DNA of 64,000 nucleotides from Janthinobacterium agaricidamnosum. GTDB lineage: Bacteria; Pseudomonadota; Gammaproteobacteria; Burkholderiales; Burkholderiaceae_D. A program made the position numbers and the translations under genes. The notes beneath the pieces are model-generated. The model was not told the DNA's origin. It saw nothing but the letters and a program-made list of their open reading frames with translations, and did not search any database. How positions within the stretch are numbered: the stretch's first letter is position 1; each line of letters begins with the position of its first letter. This document shows, piece by piece, positions 29,296-38,983 of this stretch. The stretch lies in the NCBI RefSeq assembly GCF_003667705.1, contig NZ_CP033019.1, positions 682,001 through 746,000 of the forward strand, given 5' to 3'.

Positions 29296-29652
29296 TTATA
29301 CGCCCAGCAGTTCGACGTCGAAAATCAGGGTCGCGTTCGGTGGAATCACGCCGCCGGCGCCGCGTGCGCCATAGCCCAGTGCTGCCGGGATGATCAGCTG
29401 GCGCTTGCCGCCCACTTTCATGCCTTGCACGCCTTCGTCCCAGCCCTGGATGACGCGGCCTGCGCCCAGCGGGAATTCGAACGGGTCGTTGCGGTCCTTG
29501 CTCGAATCAAATTTCGAACCGGCGCTGCCGTCGTCGTTCTGCAGCCAGCCCGTGTAATGCACGACAACATTGTTGCCGGCTTGCGCTTCAGCGCCTTCGC
29601 CGACGACGGTATCGATGTATTGCAGGCCGGAAGCGGTAGTGGTGGTGGTCAT
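29296..29652 (-). CDS. FKBP-type peptidyl-prolyl cis-trans isomerase
   Basis: This 118-residue single-domain FKBP catalyses proline isomerisation. Typical segments are VVHYTGWL, FDSS, FPLGAGRVIQGWDEGVQGMKVGGKR and IPPNATLIFDVELL. There is no signal peptide, so it is cytosolic. The ATG at 29652 was chosen because the preceding open frame lacks family sequence; AAGGATTATC precedes it. It is divergent from the beta-propeller gene. Confidence 0.94.
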   Translation of the reverse strand: MTTTTTASGLQYIDTVVGEGAEAQAGNNVVVHYTGWLQNDDGSAGSKFDSSKDRNDPFEFPLGAGRVIQGWDEGVQGMKVGGKRQLIIPAALGYGARGAGGVIPPNATLIFDVELLGV

Positions 29653-29849
29653 GATAATCCTTGTGTAGGCGATGAAAGCTTCAGATTGTAGAGCAATGAG
29701 TTGCAAAGCGCCATTCCAGGCCCGCTGCAGGGAAAATGGGGAAGTTACGACGAGGTTTGGCGACGGCTTGTATTTAAGGGGGGATTTCACACAATAAATA
29801 CGGTGTTCCACGTAAAATGCATGTTTTGTATTTAACAGTGATTTCTTCC

Positions 29850-30821
29850 ATGTTCCGCAGTCTACGCCGCCTTGTTTTTTCCTCGCTGTGCCTGGTTTCC
29901 GCAATATCGACGGCGCAAGCCGAAGTGGTGGTGGTACTCAATTCCCGTGATGCTACGGTGCAACTGCTGGACCAGAAAACCTACGCCCCCCTGTCCACCT
30001 TTGCCGTTGGCAAGGAACCGCACCACCTGATGGAGACGCCGGACGGCAAGTCGCTGATCGTCGCCAGCTCCGTCGGCAACGAACTGATCTTCCTCGACCC
30101 CGTCTCGGGCCAGATCCAGCGCCGCATCAGCAACATCCTCGATCCCTACCAGATCGGCTTTTCGCCGGACCAGAAGTGGTTCATCTCGAATTCGCTGCGC
30201 CTGGACCGCATCGACCTGTACCGCTACGACGGCAAGAACCTGACCCTGGCCAAGCGCATCGCGCTGCCGAAGCTGCCCAGCCACATGGCCTTCACGGCCG
30301 ACAGCACCATGGCTTTTATCACGCAGCAGGGCAGCAACCAGGTCAGCGCCATCGACCTGGCCACGCAGACGGTGAAATGGACCATGCCCGTCGGCCCGGC
30401 GCCGGCCGGCATCACGATGACGCCCGACGGTAAATATTTGCTGGTTGGCATCATGGGCAGCGATTACGTGGAAGTGATCGACTGGCGCACGCAAAAGACC
30501 GTCAAGCGCATCAAGGCGGGCGCCGGCACGCATAATTTCCGCGCGCTCGGTGACAACCGCATGACGTTCGTGTCGAACCGCGTGTCGAACACGATCAACA
30601 TCATCGACCAGCAAACCCTGGAAAACGTGGGCACCATCAACGTGCCCGGTGGCCCGGACTGCATGGAAATCACGCCCGATGGCAAGACCATGTGGGTCAC
30701 CCTGCGCTGGATCAAGAAAGTGGCCGTGATCGATTTGACCACGCGCAAGGTGATCAAGACGATCCCCGTGGGCCGCTCGCCCCATGGCGTGTATTTCGCC
30801 ACGCACTCGCCGCGCATGTGA
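29850..30821 (+). CDS. exported YncE-like beta-propeller protein
   Basis: The 323-residue product has a signal peptide (about 1-27, ending AQA) and repeated YVTN-type blades (for example DGKSLIVASSVGNEL, DGKYLLVGIMGSDYVEV, DGKTMWVTLRWIKKVAVIDL), giving about seven blades. These periplasmic propellers often act as binding scaffolds or in quinoprotein and metal systems. The ATG at 29850 gives a clean signal peptide. Its TGA overlaps the next ATG by 1 nt, the first of four coupled genes. Confidence 0.82.
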   Translation: MFRSLRRLVFSSLCLVSAISTAQAEVVVVLNSRDATVQLLDQKTYAPLSTFAVGKEPHHLMETPDGKSLIVASSVGNELIFLDPVSGQIQRRISNILDPYQIGFSPDQKWFISNSLRLDRIDLYRYDGKNLTLAKRIALPKLPSHMAFTADSTMAFITQQGSNQVSAIDLATQTVKWTMPVGPAPAGITMTPDGKYLLVGIMGSDYVEVIDWRTQKTVKRIKAGAGTHNFRALGDNRMTFVSNRVSNTINIIDQQTLENVGTINVPGGPDCMEITPDGKTMWVTLRWIKKVAVIDLTTRKVIKTIPVGRSPHGVYFATHSPRM

Positions 30822-31669
30822 TGACGGGTGTGATGATGAAACGCCTGATTTCCGCGGGCCATGTGCCCGCCATGCTGCTGTGCGCCGGCGCCATGCTGAC
30901 GTCCGCGCATGCTGCTGCACCTGCCGCCGCTGTACCAGCCGCAGCTTCAGTGCCGGCCGCCTGCAAGGGTACGATCTACATGACGTTCGACACGGGCAGC
31001 CAGTCGCAAGCGCAACTGATCGCCGACGTGTTGAACAAGCGCCAGATCAAAGCCACGTTCTTCCTGGCCAATGAAAAGACGACGCGCGGCGACTATTCGC
31101 TCGACCCGTCGTGGGCGCCGTACTGGAAAGCCCGCGTGGCCGAAGGCCATGCGTTCGGCACGCACACGTTTGACCATGTGTACTGGAAGAAGGATCTGGC
31201 CAACGGCTTGATCCAGGTCAAGCCCCAGTTCGGCAAGGATGGCGGCAAATTGGCGTCGGTGACGGATCAGCAGTTCTGCGAGGAATTGCGCCGCGTCGAT
31301 ACGCGCTTCCAGGAACTGACGGGTCGCAAGCTCGACCCGTTCTGGCGCGCGCCGGGCGGCTACACATCGCCGCGCACCCTGGCGGCCGGCAGCGCCTGCG
31401 GCTACCAGCATGCGGGCTGGGCGCCGGCAGGGTATTCCGGCGATGAGCTGCCCAGCGACAAGTATCCAAACGCCATGCTGCTGAAGAAAGCGCTGGCGAA
31501 TTTGCGCAGCGGCGACATTTTTATTGCGCACATGGGCATCTGGTCGCGCAAGGAGCCGTGGGCGCCCGCCAACCTCGATGCCTTGATTTCCGGCCTGCAA
31601 GACAAGGGTTTCTGTTTTGCCACCCTGCGCGAGCATCCTGCCTACGCGCGGAAGAAGGGCCAGCCATGA
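30821..31669 (+). CDS. polysaccharide deacetylase-like exported protein
   Basis: The 282-residue product has a signal peptide and a NodB/CE4-type fold. Motif 1 reads TFDTGS (residues 55-60) rather than TFDDG: the first Asp (D57) stays but the metal-binding second Asp is Thr58. Motif 2 is HTFDH (H115, H119) and motif 3 is RAPGGY (R176). Deacetylation of a periplasmic or surface polysaccharide is the family role; the substitution makes activity uncertain. ATGs at 30833 and 30836 are alternative starts. It overlaps both neighbours. Confidence 0.78.
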   Translation: MTGVMMKRLISAGHVPAMLLCAGAMLTSAHAAAPAAAVPAAASVPAACKGTIYMTFDTGSQSQAQLIADVLNKRQIKATFFLANEKTTRGDYSLDPSWAPYWKARVAEGHAFGTHTFDHVYWKKDLANGLIQVKPQFGKDGGKLASVTDQQFCEELRRVDTRFQELTGRKLDPFWRAPGGYTSPRTLAAGSACGYQHAGWAPAGYSGDELPSDKYPNAMLLKKALANLRSGDIFIAHMGIWSRKEPWAPANLDALISGLQDKGFCFATLREHPAYARKKGQP

Positions 31670-32706
31670 TGGCCGCCGACATCGTCAGTTTCGTCACCCC
31701 GGCGATCGATGCCGTGGTCGATGCGTTTGGCGTGGCGCAAGGCTGGCTGTTCCAGACTGTGGTGAATCCCCTCGTGTATCACCTGGGCTTTGGCGAATTT
31801 ACGGAAGAGGCGTTCGAGGGCACGGAGTGGCTGCTGATCGGCCTGTGCGAACTGGTGCTGCTGTTTCTCGTGCTGCGCCCGCTCGAAGCCCTGATTCCCG
31901 CGCAAAAGATCACGGACCCGCGCGCCCGCTGGAACGATTTTATTTACACGGTGCTGCACCGCATCGGCCTGTTTTCTGTCGTGGTGTTCTTTACGCTCGA
32001 TCCGCTGATGGATGCCTTGGCGGGTGCTTTGCGTTTCGACAATATCCATCCATTGAATCTGGAGTCGCTGTTGCCCGGCATCAGTCCCTTAGTCAGTTTT
32101 ATCATTTATTTTGTGATACTGGACTTCGTCGACTATTGCTACCACCGTGCCTCGCACCATTTCGGCTGGTGGTGGGGCTTGCACAGCCTGCATCACAGCC
32201 AGCAAAACATGAACTTGTGGAGCGATGACCGCAATCACCTGCTCGACGACTTTTTGCGCGACGTGGTGATGGCGCTGGTGGCGCTCGGTATCGGCGTGCC
32301 GCCAGGGCAATATGTGCTGCTGGTGTCGATTTCGCGTATTTTGCAAAGCTTGCAGCATGCGAATGTGAGGATACACTTCGGCCGCATCGGCGAGCGGCTG
32401 CTGATCTCGCCCCGTTTCCACCGCACGCACCATGCGATCGGCGTGGGGCACGAGTCGAAAGGCAAGGGCAGCATGGGGGGCTGCAACTTCGGCGTGGTGC
32501 TGCCGATTTGGGATATGCTGCTGGGCACCGCGAATTTCTCGGCCGGCTATGCGCGCACGGGCGTGCGCGACCAGCTGGCCCGCATCGACAGCCATGGCGT
32601 GGGCCGGCCCGGGCGCAACTATGGCCGCGGCTTCTGGCAGCAGCAATGGCTGGGCGTGCGCCGCATGGTGGAATTTGCAAGAATCAAACGAAAAGGACGC
32701 CGTTGA
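31666..32706 (+). CDS. sterol desaturase / fatty acid hydroxylase family membrane enzyme
   Basis: This 346-residue protein has several membrane segments and the histidine clusters of the di-iron family: HRASHH, HSLHHSQQNMN and HRTHH, plus an upstream YHR. Members hydroxylate or desaturate lipids in the membrane. The target, perhaps a hopanoid, fatty acid or ornithine lipid, cannot be told. The ATG at 31666 overlaps the deacetylase stop by 4 nt; its TGA overlaps the next ATG by 1 nt. Confidence 0.85.
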   Translation: MMAADIVSFVTPAIDAVVDAFGVAQGWLFQTVVNPLVYHLGFGEFTEEAFEGTEWLLIGLCELVLLFLVLRPLEALIPAQKITDPRARWNDFIYTVLHRIGLFSVVVFFTLDPLMDALAGALRFDNIHPLNLESLLPGISPLVSFIIYFVILDFVDYCYHRASHHFGWWWGLHSLHHSQQNMNLWSDDRNHLLDDFLRDVVMALVALGIGVPPGQYVLLVSISRILQSLQHANVRIHFGRIGERLLISPRFHRTHHAIGVGHESKGKGSMGGCNFGVVLPIWDMLLGTANFSAGYARTGVRDQLARIDSHGVGRPGRNYGRGFWQQQWLGVRRMVEFARIKRKGRR

Positions 32707-33533
32707 TGCGTAATGTGCTGAATTCGTATGGCCGTGCCTTCCTGTCGCAATTGCACGGCAGGATATTGCTGTTGAGCATAGCGCCGTTCATCCTGTCGCT
32801 GATCCTGTGGGGCGCCCTGCTGTATGTGGGCTTGCAGCCGCTGATCGACGGCCTGCATGCGCTGTTTACGCAATATGACTTCTTCCGCACCAGCGGCCAG
32901 GTGTTGGCCACCTTTGGCCTGGGCATGCTGAAAGCCGTGATCGTGCCCCTGATCGCCATGTTCATGCTGTTGCCGCTGATGATCTTGACGGCGCTGATCT
33001 TCATGGGCCTGTTCGCCATGCCGGCCATCGGCCGGCATATCGGCGGGCGGCATTTTCCGCAGCTGGAAAAGAAGCATGGCGGCAGCATGCTGGGCAGCGT
33101 CGCCACCTCGCTGGCGACGTTCCTGCTGTTCATCATCGTCTGGGTGCTCATGCTGCCCCTGTACGCGTTTCCGCCGGCCGCGCTGGTGGGGCAAGCCGTG
33201 CTGTGGGGCTGGCTGACCTACCGCGTGATGGCGTATGACGCCATGGCCGATTACGCCAGCGTGGAAGAGCGCCACGCCATCATGCGCACGCAGCGCTGGC
33301 CGCTGCTGGCCATCGGCATGGTCTCCGGCGCGGCCGGCGCCGTGCCGGGCATGCTGTGGATGGGCGGCGTGATGTCGGTGGTGTTCTTCCCCTTCCTGGC
33401 GGCGTTCGCCATCTGGCTGTACGTGCTGATCTTTATCTTTACGGGTCTGTGGTTCCAGTATTACTGCCTGGAAGCACTGGCGCGTTTGCGGGGCGTACGC
33501 GGCATGACCGACGTGGCGCCGGCGGACGCTTGA
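32706..33533 (+). CDS. EI24 domain-containing membrane protein
   Basis: The 275-residue product has about five or six membrane segments and the EI24/CysZ-type pattern (FALMSI-like N-terminus, APFILSLILWGALLYVG, later GLFAMPAIGRHI). CysZ imports sulfate, but many EI24 proteins have no known role. It overlaps the desaturase stop by 1 nt and is followed 31 nt later by the CinA-type gene. Confidence 0.75.
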   Translation: MRNVLNSYGRAFLSQLHGRILLLSIAPFILSLILWGALLYVGLQPLIDGLHALFTQYDFFRTSGQVLATFGLGMLKAVIVPLIAMFMLLPLMILTALIFMGLFAMPAIGRHIGGRHFPQLEKKHGGSMLGSVATSLATFLLFIIVWVLMLPLYAFPPAALVGQAVLWGWLTYRVMAYDAMADYASVEERHAIMRTQRWPLLAIGMVSGAAGAVPGMLWMGGVMSVVFFPFLAAFAIWLYVLIFIFTGLWFQYYCLEALARLRGVRGMTDVAPADA

Positions 33534-33564
33534 GTATTTTTATTGCATTCTACGAGGGAGTTTC

Positions 33565-34350
33565 ATGGCTATCGGATTGATCATCATTGGCGACGAAATC
33601 CTGTCGGGCAAGCGCACGGACCAGCATTTTCCGAAAGTCGTGAGCATGCTCAAGCAGCGCGGCTTGCAGCTGAGTTGGGCGGAATACGTGGGCGACGAGC
33701 CGGCCCGCCTGGTCGCCTTGCTCCAGCGCAGCTTTGCCAGCGGCGACATCGTCTTCAGCTTTGGCGGCATCGGCGCCACGCCGGACGACCATACGCGCCA
33801 GGCGGCCGCCGATGCGCTGGGCTTGCCGCTGGTGCTGCATCCACAGGGCAAGCTCAATATCCAGCAACGGATCACGGAAATGGGCGAGGAGGCGGGCGTG
33901 CCGGCCGATTTGAACTCGCCGGAAAACCTGCACCGCCTGAAAATGGCGGAATTCGTGCAGGGCGCCGAGCTGATTCCGAATCCGTACAACAAGATTGCCG
34001 GTTTTGCCGTGCGCGAACATTATTTCGTGCCGGGCTTTCCCGTCATGTCCTGGCCCATGATCGAATGGGTGCTCGATACGCATTACGCCCACCTGTTCAA
34101 CCAGGTGCCGCACGCGGAACATGCCTTGCTCGTGTATGAAACGGCCGAATCCTTGCTCACGCCGCTGATGGTGCGCCTGGAAGCGGAGTTTCCGCTGATC
34201 AAGGTGTTCAGCCTGCCCAGCGTGGGCGATGCGCAGACGCGCCGGCATATCGAACTGGGCGTCAAGGGCGAGCCCGCGCAAGCGGCGGCTGCCTTTGCCG
34301 AGATGCGCGCCGCACTCGATACCTTGCAGGCGGAATACACCACCATCTGA
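33565..34350 (+). CDS. CinA-type competence/damage-inducible protein A (molybdopterin-binding fold)
   Basis: The 261-residue protein has the MoaB/Mog-like domain: IIIGDEILSGKRTDQ near the start and GGIGATPDDHT around 70-82. It has only the N-terminal COG1058 domain and lacks the C-terminal PncC deamidase domain of full CinA. The family includes ADP-ribose pyrophosphatases. GAGGGAG precedes the ATG. Confidence 0.87.
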   Translation: MAIGLIIIGDEILSGKRTDQHFPKVVSMLKQRGLQLSWAEYVGDEPARLVALLQRSFASGDIVFSFGGIGATPDDHTRQAAADALGLPLVLHPQGKLNIQQRITEMGEEAGVPADLNSPENLHRLKMAEFVQGAELIPNPYNKIAGFAVREHYFVPGFPVMSWPMIEWVLDTHYAHLFNQVPHAEHALLVYETAESLLTPLMVRLEAEFPLIKVFSLPSVGDAQTRRHIELGVKGEPAQAAAAFAEMRAALDTLQAEYTTI

Positions 34351-34714
34351 GATGCAGCCAGCCCGGCGCCGGCGGCTTTTTCGCTGGCGTCCAGCCCGCC
34401 ATGCATCTATGTACGCCAGCGTACGTTCCAAGACGTTGTTTTTTTGCGAAAATCTTCAATGAAGCAAGATTTTTGTGCGCGCTCGTCAGTCGTTTTCATT
34501 CCGATGTGGTGGAATGGTGAACAGGGGCCTTGCGTGTCGAACGCGCGGTCGCCTGCCTGTGCAGTAGCGTGTTTTTTTGATTCACCGGTATGGACATCAT
34601 GTTAAGCAAGTTTTGTTGTGACCGGCCTTGGCTGGCCCTCGTCTTATCCTGCGCGGAGCGGCATCGCTGCCGCCTTTTCCGCGCCGTCCAAACCCAACCT
34701 TACCCCAGCATCCC

Positions 34715-37700
34715 ATGAAAGACACAGGCGTCAATCTGGCCGCGCAAGAGCGGCCCCCCTCTGATCCAGCTCCCGAGGCGCCGCCGCCGGCGAGCCCGCC
34801 GAAGAAGCGTCGTTCGCGCATCTGGCCGATCTTTGCCATCATCTTGCTGGCGCTGATCGCCGGCGTGGCGTGGTTCGTCATGCGCGAAGTGCGCACGTCG
34901 GCCCTGCAGGCAGAGTTTTTCACGCGCCTGGACCGCCAGCTGGCGTTCAAGGTCGAGCCTGGCCCTGCACCGGCGGGCGCCATCCGCTATCCGCAGCACG
35001 GCCCGTATGACGAGCGGCTCGGCTATGCCAGCTTGCCCGACTTCATTACCAAACTCAATGCGCGCGACTACGCCGTCACGGCGCAGGCGCGCATGTCGCC
35101 GAAAATGGTGCAACTGGTCGACCGGGGCATCTTTGCCACCTATCACGAGAAAAACCGCGCGGGCCTGACCATCCTCGATTGCCGCGCCGCGCCGCTGTTC
35201 GCGGCCAGCTATCCCGAGCGCATGTTCGACGGCTTTGCCGAAGCGCCGCCGGCGCTCGTGCAAAGCTTGCTGTTCATCGAAAACCGCGAATTGCTCGACC
35301 CGGGCACGCCCAAGCGCAATCCCGCCGTGGAATGGGACCGTCTGAGCAAGGCGATCCTCGACAAGGCGCTGAACCTGTTCGGCGGCCACCGTGGTGGCGG
35401 CGGCAGTACGCTGGCCACGCAGATCGAAAAATACCGGCATTCGGAAGACGGGCGCACCAGTTCCATGCAGGACAAGCTGCTGCAGATGATTTCGGCCAGC
35501 CTGCGCTCGTACCAGGATGGCGAAAACACCATGGAAGCGCGGCGCAAGATCGTCGTCAATTACCTCAATACCGTGCCGCTGTCGGCAAAGAGCGGCTTTG
35601 GCGAAGTCAACGGCATCGGCGACGGCATGTGGGTCTGGTATGGCCGTCCGTTTGCCGAAGTGAAAACCTTGCTTAGTGGAAAAATGGACCAGCCGGGCAG
35701 CGCGCTGGCCTACAAGCAGGCGCTGAGCCTGCTGATCGCGCAGCGCCGTCCTTCCCATTATCTGGTGGCCGGCGGCGCCGACCTGGAAGAATTGACCAAC
35801 AGCCATCTGCGTTTGCTGGCGCAGGCGGGCGTGATTTCGCCGCAGCTGCGCGATGCGGCCATCGCCGAGAAGCTGCGTCCGTCGACGGCGTCCGGCGTGC
35901 AATCGGAAGCGTCGACCTCGTTCGTTACGCGCAAGGCCTCGAATGCCGTGCGCAACCACCTGGCCACCATGCTCGGCGATCCGCGTTTGTACAACCTCGA
36001 CCGCCTTGACCTGAAAGTGGTCAGCACGCTCGACGCGCAGGCGCAAAACGCCGTCACCAAGGTCTTGCGCGAGTTGCGCGACCCGGAAGTGGCGAAAGCG
36101 GCCGGCCTGACGGGCAAGGGCATGCTGGGCAATGGCGACCCCGCCAACGTGGTCTACAGTTTTACCTTGCTGCAAAAGGGCGAGCAGGCCAACTTGCTGC
36201 GCGTGCAAACGGATAACTTTGACCAGCCGCTCGACATCAACGAAGGCGCCAAGCTGGACCTCGGTTCCACGGCCAAGCTGCGCACCCTGGTCACGTACCT
36301 GGACATCATCGACCAGCTGCACCAGCGCTACAGCGGCATGGGCGCCGCCGAGCTGGGCAAGATTGCCGTCGATCCGAAGGACATGCTGTCGCAGTGGGCG
36401 ATTGCTTACCTGAAACCTTTGCCTCTCGGCGAAGCGCGCAACCTGCCGGCCATGCTGGCGGCCGCCATGGAACGCAAATATTCGGGCAACCCGGGCGAAG
36501 GCTTCTTCACGGGCGGCGGCTTGCACCATTTCGGCAACTTCTCCAAGCTCGACGACAGCCGCATCATGACGGTGCAGCAGGCGCTGCGCCAGTCGACCAA
36601 CCTGGTGTTCGTGCGCCTGATGCGCGACGTGGCCCGCTACTACATGTTCTCGCGCCCCGATTCTTCGGCCTCGCTGCTGGCGGACGCGGACGATCCGCGC
36701 CGTGCGCAGTACCTGAGCCGCTTTGCCGACAAGGAAGGGCGCGAATTCCTGCACCGCTTCTATCAGAAGTACCGCGGCAAGAGCGTTGACGAGCAGGAAA
36801 AGATTTTATTGGCCAGCATCCGCCCGACGCCCGTGCGCCTGGCGAATATCTTCCGCACCGTCAATCCGAAGGGCACGGTGGCGGAATTCGGCGATTTCCT
36901 CAACGCCAACCTGCCGTCGCAAAACGAAGTGCCGCCCGAGCGCGTCGCCAAGATGTACCAGCAGTACGCGATGGAAAACTGGTCGCTGGCCGACCGCGGC
37001 TACCTTGCCAATGTGCATCCGCTGGAACTGTGGATGGTGGCGTATCTGCGCCAGCATGAAGGTTCCACCCTGACGCAGATGGTGGCGGCCAGCGAAAAGG
37101 AACGCCAGGAAGTCTACAAATGGCTGTTCAACACGCACCGCAAGCATGCGCAGGACCGCCGCATCGCCAACTTGCTGGAAGTGGAAGGGTTCCTGGAAAT
37201 CCACCGCCAGTGGAAGAAGATGGGCTACCCGTTTGATTCGCTGGTGCCGTCGTATGCGACCACCCTGGGCGCGTCGGCCGACCGGCCCGCTGCGCTGGCC
37301 GAATTGATGGGCATCATCATCAACGATGGCGTGCGCAAGCCGAGCGTGCGCATCGATTCCATGCATTTCGCCGCCAACACGCCGTACGACACCATGGTCA
37401 AGCGGGGCAGCAAGGTGGAGGCGGAGCAAGTGCTCTCGCCGGACGTGGCCAAGGCCGTGGCCAAGGCCATCCGCGAAGTCGTGTCGGACGGTACGGCGAA
37501 ACGGGCGAAGACGGCATTCGTCGGCGCCGACGGCGTGCCGATCCCGATGGGCGGCAAGACGGGTACGGGCGACCAGCGTTTCGACGTGTATGGCGCCGGC
37601 GGCCGCCTGATCGAGTCGCGCTATGTGAACCGCTCGGCGACATTTGTGTTCAATATCGGCGAGCGCTTCTACGGCAGCATGACGGCGTATGTGCGCGGAC

Positions 37701-37831
37701 CGGAATCGAAGAACTACGATTTCACCAGCGCCTTGCCCGTGCAACTGCTGGTGTCGCTGGCGCCGAGCTTGATGCCGCTGATCGAGCCGCCTGCGCCAGC
37801 CGAGGGCGTGGCGAAACAGTGCACGAATTAA
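34715..37831 (+). CDS. class A penicillin-binding protein, unusually long
   Basis: The 1038-residue protein has a proline-rich cytosolic tail (1-30), one membrane anchor (about 33-55), a GT51 transglycosylase region (IENREL near E189; GGGGSTLATQIEK near 230; NYLNTVP) and a transpeptidase domain: S518-T-A-K521, S627-T-N629 and K948-T-G. All catalytic motifs are present. SxN to KTG spans 321 residues, much more than in ordinary PBP1a, so there is a large insertion. It builds and cross-links peptidoglycan. The 364 nt upstream show no gene. A terminator follows. Confidence 0.85.
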   Translation: MKDTGVNLAAQERPPSDPAPEAPPPASPPKKRRSRIWPIFAIILLALIAGVAWFVMREVRTSALQAEFFTRLDRQLAFKVEPGPAPAGAIRYPQHGPYDERLGYASLPDFITKLNARDYAVTAQARMSPKMVQLVDRGIFATYHEKNRAGLTILDCRAAPLFAASYPERMFDGFAEAPPALVQSLLFIENRELLDPGTPKRNPAVEWDRLSKAILDKALNLFGGHRGGGGSTLATQIEKYRHSEDGRTSSMQDKLLQMISASLRSYQDGENTMEARRKIVVNYLNTVPLSAKSGFGEVNGIGDGMWVWYGRPFAEVKTLLSGKMDQPGSALAYKQALSLLIAQRRPSHYLVAGGADLEELTNSHLRLLAQAGVISPQLRDAAIAEKLRPSTASGVQSEASTSFVTRKASNAVRNHLATMLGDPRLYNLDRLDLKVVSTLDAQAQNAVTKVLRELRDPEVAKAAGLTGKGMLGNGDPANVVYSFTLLQKGEQANLLRVQTDNFDQPLDINEGAKLDLGSTAKLRTLVTYLDIIDQLHQRYSGMGAAELGKIAVDPKDMLSQWAIAYLKPLPLGEARNLPAMLAAAMERKYSGNPGEGFFTGGGLHHFGNFSKLDDSRIMTVQQALRQSTNLVFVRLMRDVARYYMFSRPDSSASLLADADDPRRAQYLSRFADKEGREFLHRFYQKYRGKSVDEQEKILLASIRPTPVRLANIFRTVNPKGTVAEFGDFLNANLPSQNEVPPERVAKMYQQYAMENWSLADRGYLANVHPLELWMVAYLRQHEGSTLTQMVAASEKERQEVYKWLFNTHRKHAQDRRIANLLEVEGFLEIHRQWKKMGYPFDSLVPSYATTLGASADRPAALAELMGIIINDGVRKPSVRIDSMHFAANTPYDTMVKRGSKVEAEQVLSPDVAKAVAKAIREVVSDGTAKRAKTAFVGADGVPIPMGGKTGTGDQRFDVYGAGGRLIESRYVNRSATFVFNIGERFYGSMTAYVRGPESKNYDFTSALPVQLLVSLAPSLMPLIEPPAPAEGVAKQCTN

Positions 37832-37847
37832 GGTGTTTTTGCACCTG

Positions 37848-37878
37848 AAAGCCGGCCTTCACGGGCCGGTTTTTTTTT
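37848..37878 (+). terminator. terminator after the PBP gene
   Basis: CCGGCC (37852-37857) pairs with GGCCGG (37864-37869), extended by A-T pairs and followed by eight or more T. Confidence 0.8.
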
Positions 37879-37890
37879 GAGGGAGTGCAA

Positions 37891-38271
37891 TTGGAAAAGA
37901 CCCAGCAGATTTTTCAGCAATATCACCGCTTTGACGATGGCGCGCTCGTGTCCATCGAACAGCGGTATCAGCCCGGGGGCGTGCAGGCCGTGCGCATCGT
38001 GTTATACGCAAGAAATCATGTGCTCGATGGCAATGTCTGGCGCAACGTCGCCATCACGGTGGGCGAGGTACAGGAAGTGCAGGTCCGGATGCCGGGCAAC
38101 TTCATCAACCGCATCTGCTGCGGCGTGAAGTTGCTGCGTTTCGGCGACGCGTGGTGCGTCGACGTCGACGGCACCTATACGCGCGACGATCCGGCGACCC
38201 TGAACGAGGTGCGCCGCGATGGCGATTGCTATGTCATCGGCGGCACGGTCGAGGTCATCGAACTCGATTAG
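37891..38271 (+). CDS. conserved hypothetical protein
   Basis: The product has about 126 residues, beta-rich with alternating hydrophobic pattern ([22 protein letters not shown]) and three cysteines. I recognise no domain. The TTG at 37891 has GGGAG at a normal 5-nt distance; GTG at 37885 would overlap that site, so TTG is preferred. It follows the PBP terminator closely, and its stop overlaps the convergent GST gene by 4 nt. Confidence 0.65.
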   Translation: MEKTQQIFQQYHRFDDGALVSIEQRYQPGGVQAVRIVLYARNHVLDGNVWRNVAITVGEVQEVQVRMPGNFINRICCGVKLLRFGDAWCVDVDGTYTRDDPATLNEVRRDGDCYVIGGTVEVIELD

Positions 38272-38873
38272 CCGACAAACATGGCCGTTTTATCTTCCAT
38301 GCGCGCGTGATAGGCGGCAATGGCCGGATACGCTGGACGTTGCATCGGGGCCATCAGCCAGCGCTTGACGGACAGGCCCAGCACGATATCGGCCAGGGTG
38401 AACGCTTCGCCGCAGACGAATGCGCCCGTGCGCTGCAGCTGCTGTTCCAGCACGCCCATCATCTTGTTCCATCCGGCAATACCGGCCGCCAGCTGCGCCG
38501 CATCCTGGTGGGCCGGGCTGTGGCGCACTAGCGACATGAAGGCGTAGCGCCAGCTGTTGTTCAAATCGCCCATCTGCCAATCCATCCATTTTTCCACTTC
38601 CGCGCGGGCGCGTGGCGTGCTTGGAAGCAAGTCGTCGCGGCCCGCCTGGGCGCACAGGTAGCGGCAGATCGTGTTCGATTCCCACAGCACCAGGTCGCCG
38701 TCCACCAGCACGGGCACCATGGCGTTCGGGTTCAGGGCCAGGAAGGCCGGGTCGTCGGTACTGCGAAAGCCGCTGCCCCAGTCTTCGCGTTCGTAGGGCA
38801 GGTCGAGTTCCTCGCACGTCCACAGGACTTTGCGGACATTGATCGAGGCGGCTTTTCCAAGAATTTTCAGCAT
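38268..38873 (-). CDS. glutathione S-transferase family protein
   Basis: The 201-residue protein has a thioredoxin-like N-terminal domain (about 1-80, with [24 protein letters not shown], where ESN binds the glutathione gamma-glutamyl group) and a helical C-terminal domain. A start serine is likely in [12 protein letters not shown]. The ATG at 38873 gives the family start; longer frames lack similarity. Substrate unknown. Confidence 0.88.
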   Translation of the reverse strand: MLKILGKAASINVRKVLWTCEELDLPYEREDWGSGFRSTDDPAFLALNPNAMVPVLVDGDLVLWESNTICRYLCAQAGRDDLLPSTPRARAEVEKWMDWQMGDLNNSWRYAFMSLVRHSPAHQDAAQLAAGIAGWNKMMGVLEQQLQRTGAFVCGEAFTLADIVLGLSVKRWLMAPMQRPAYPAIAAYHARMEDKTAMFVG

Positions 38874-38983
38874 GCGGGGCTCCAGAGGGCAGGTGGTCGA
38901 TCTGCCACTGTAGCGGAAATGGCCACGCCGCGCATGTGAAAGTGCCTTGCATAGTTGGGCTTTTCTTGGCATCGTAGCCACCC

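Noticed and set aside
34411..34424. Perfect GTACGC/GCGTAC palindrome upstream of the PBP gene
   Set aside because: It is only 6 nt per arm with a 2-nt gap and no partner site; too short to assign a role.
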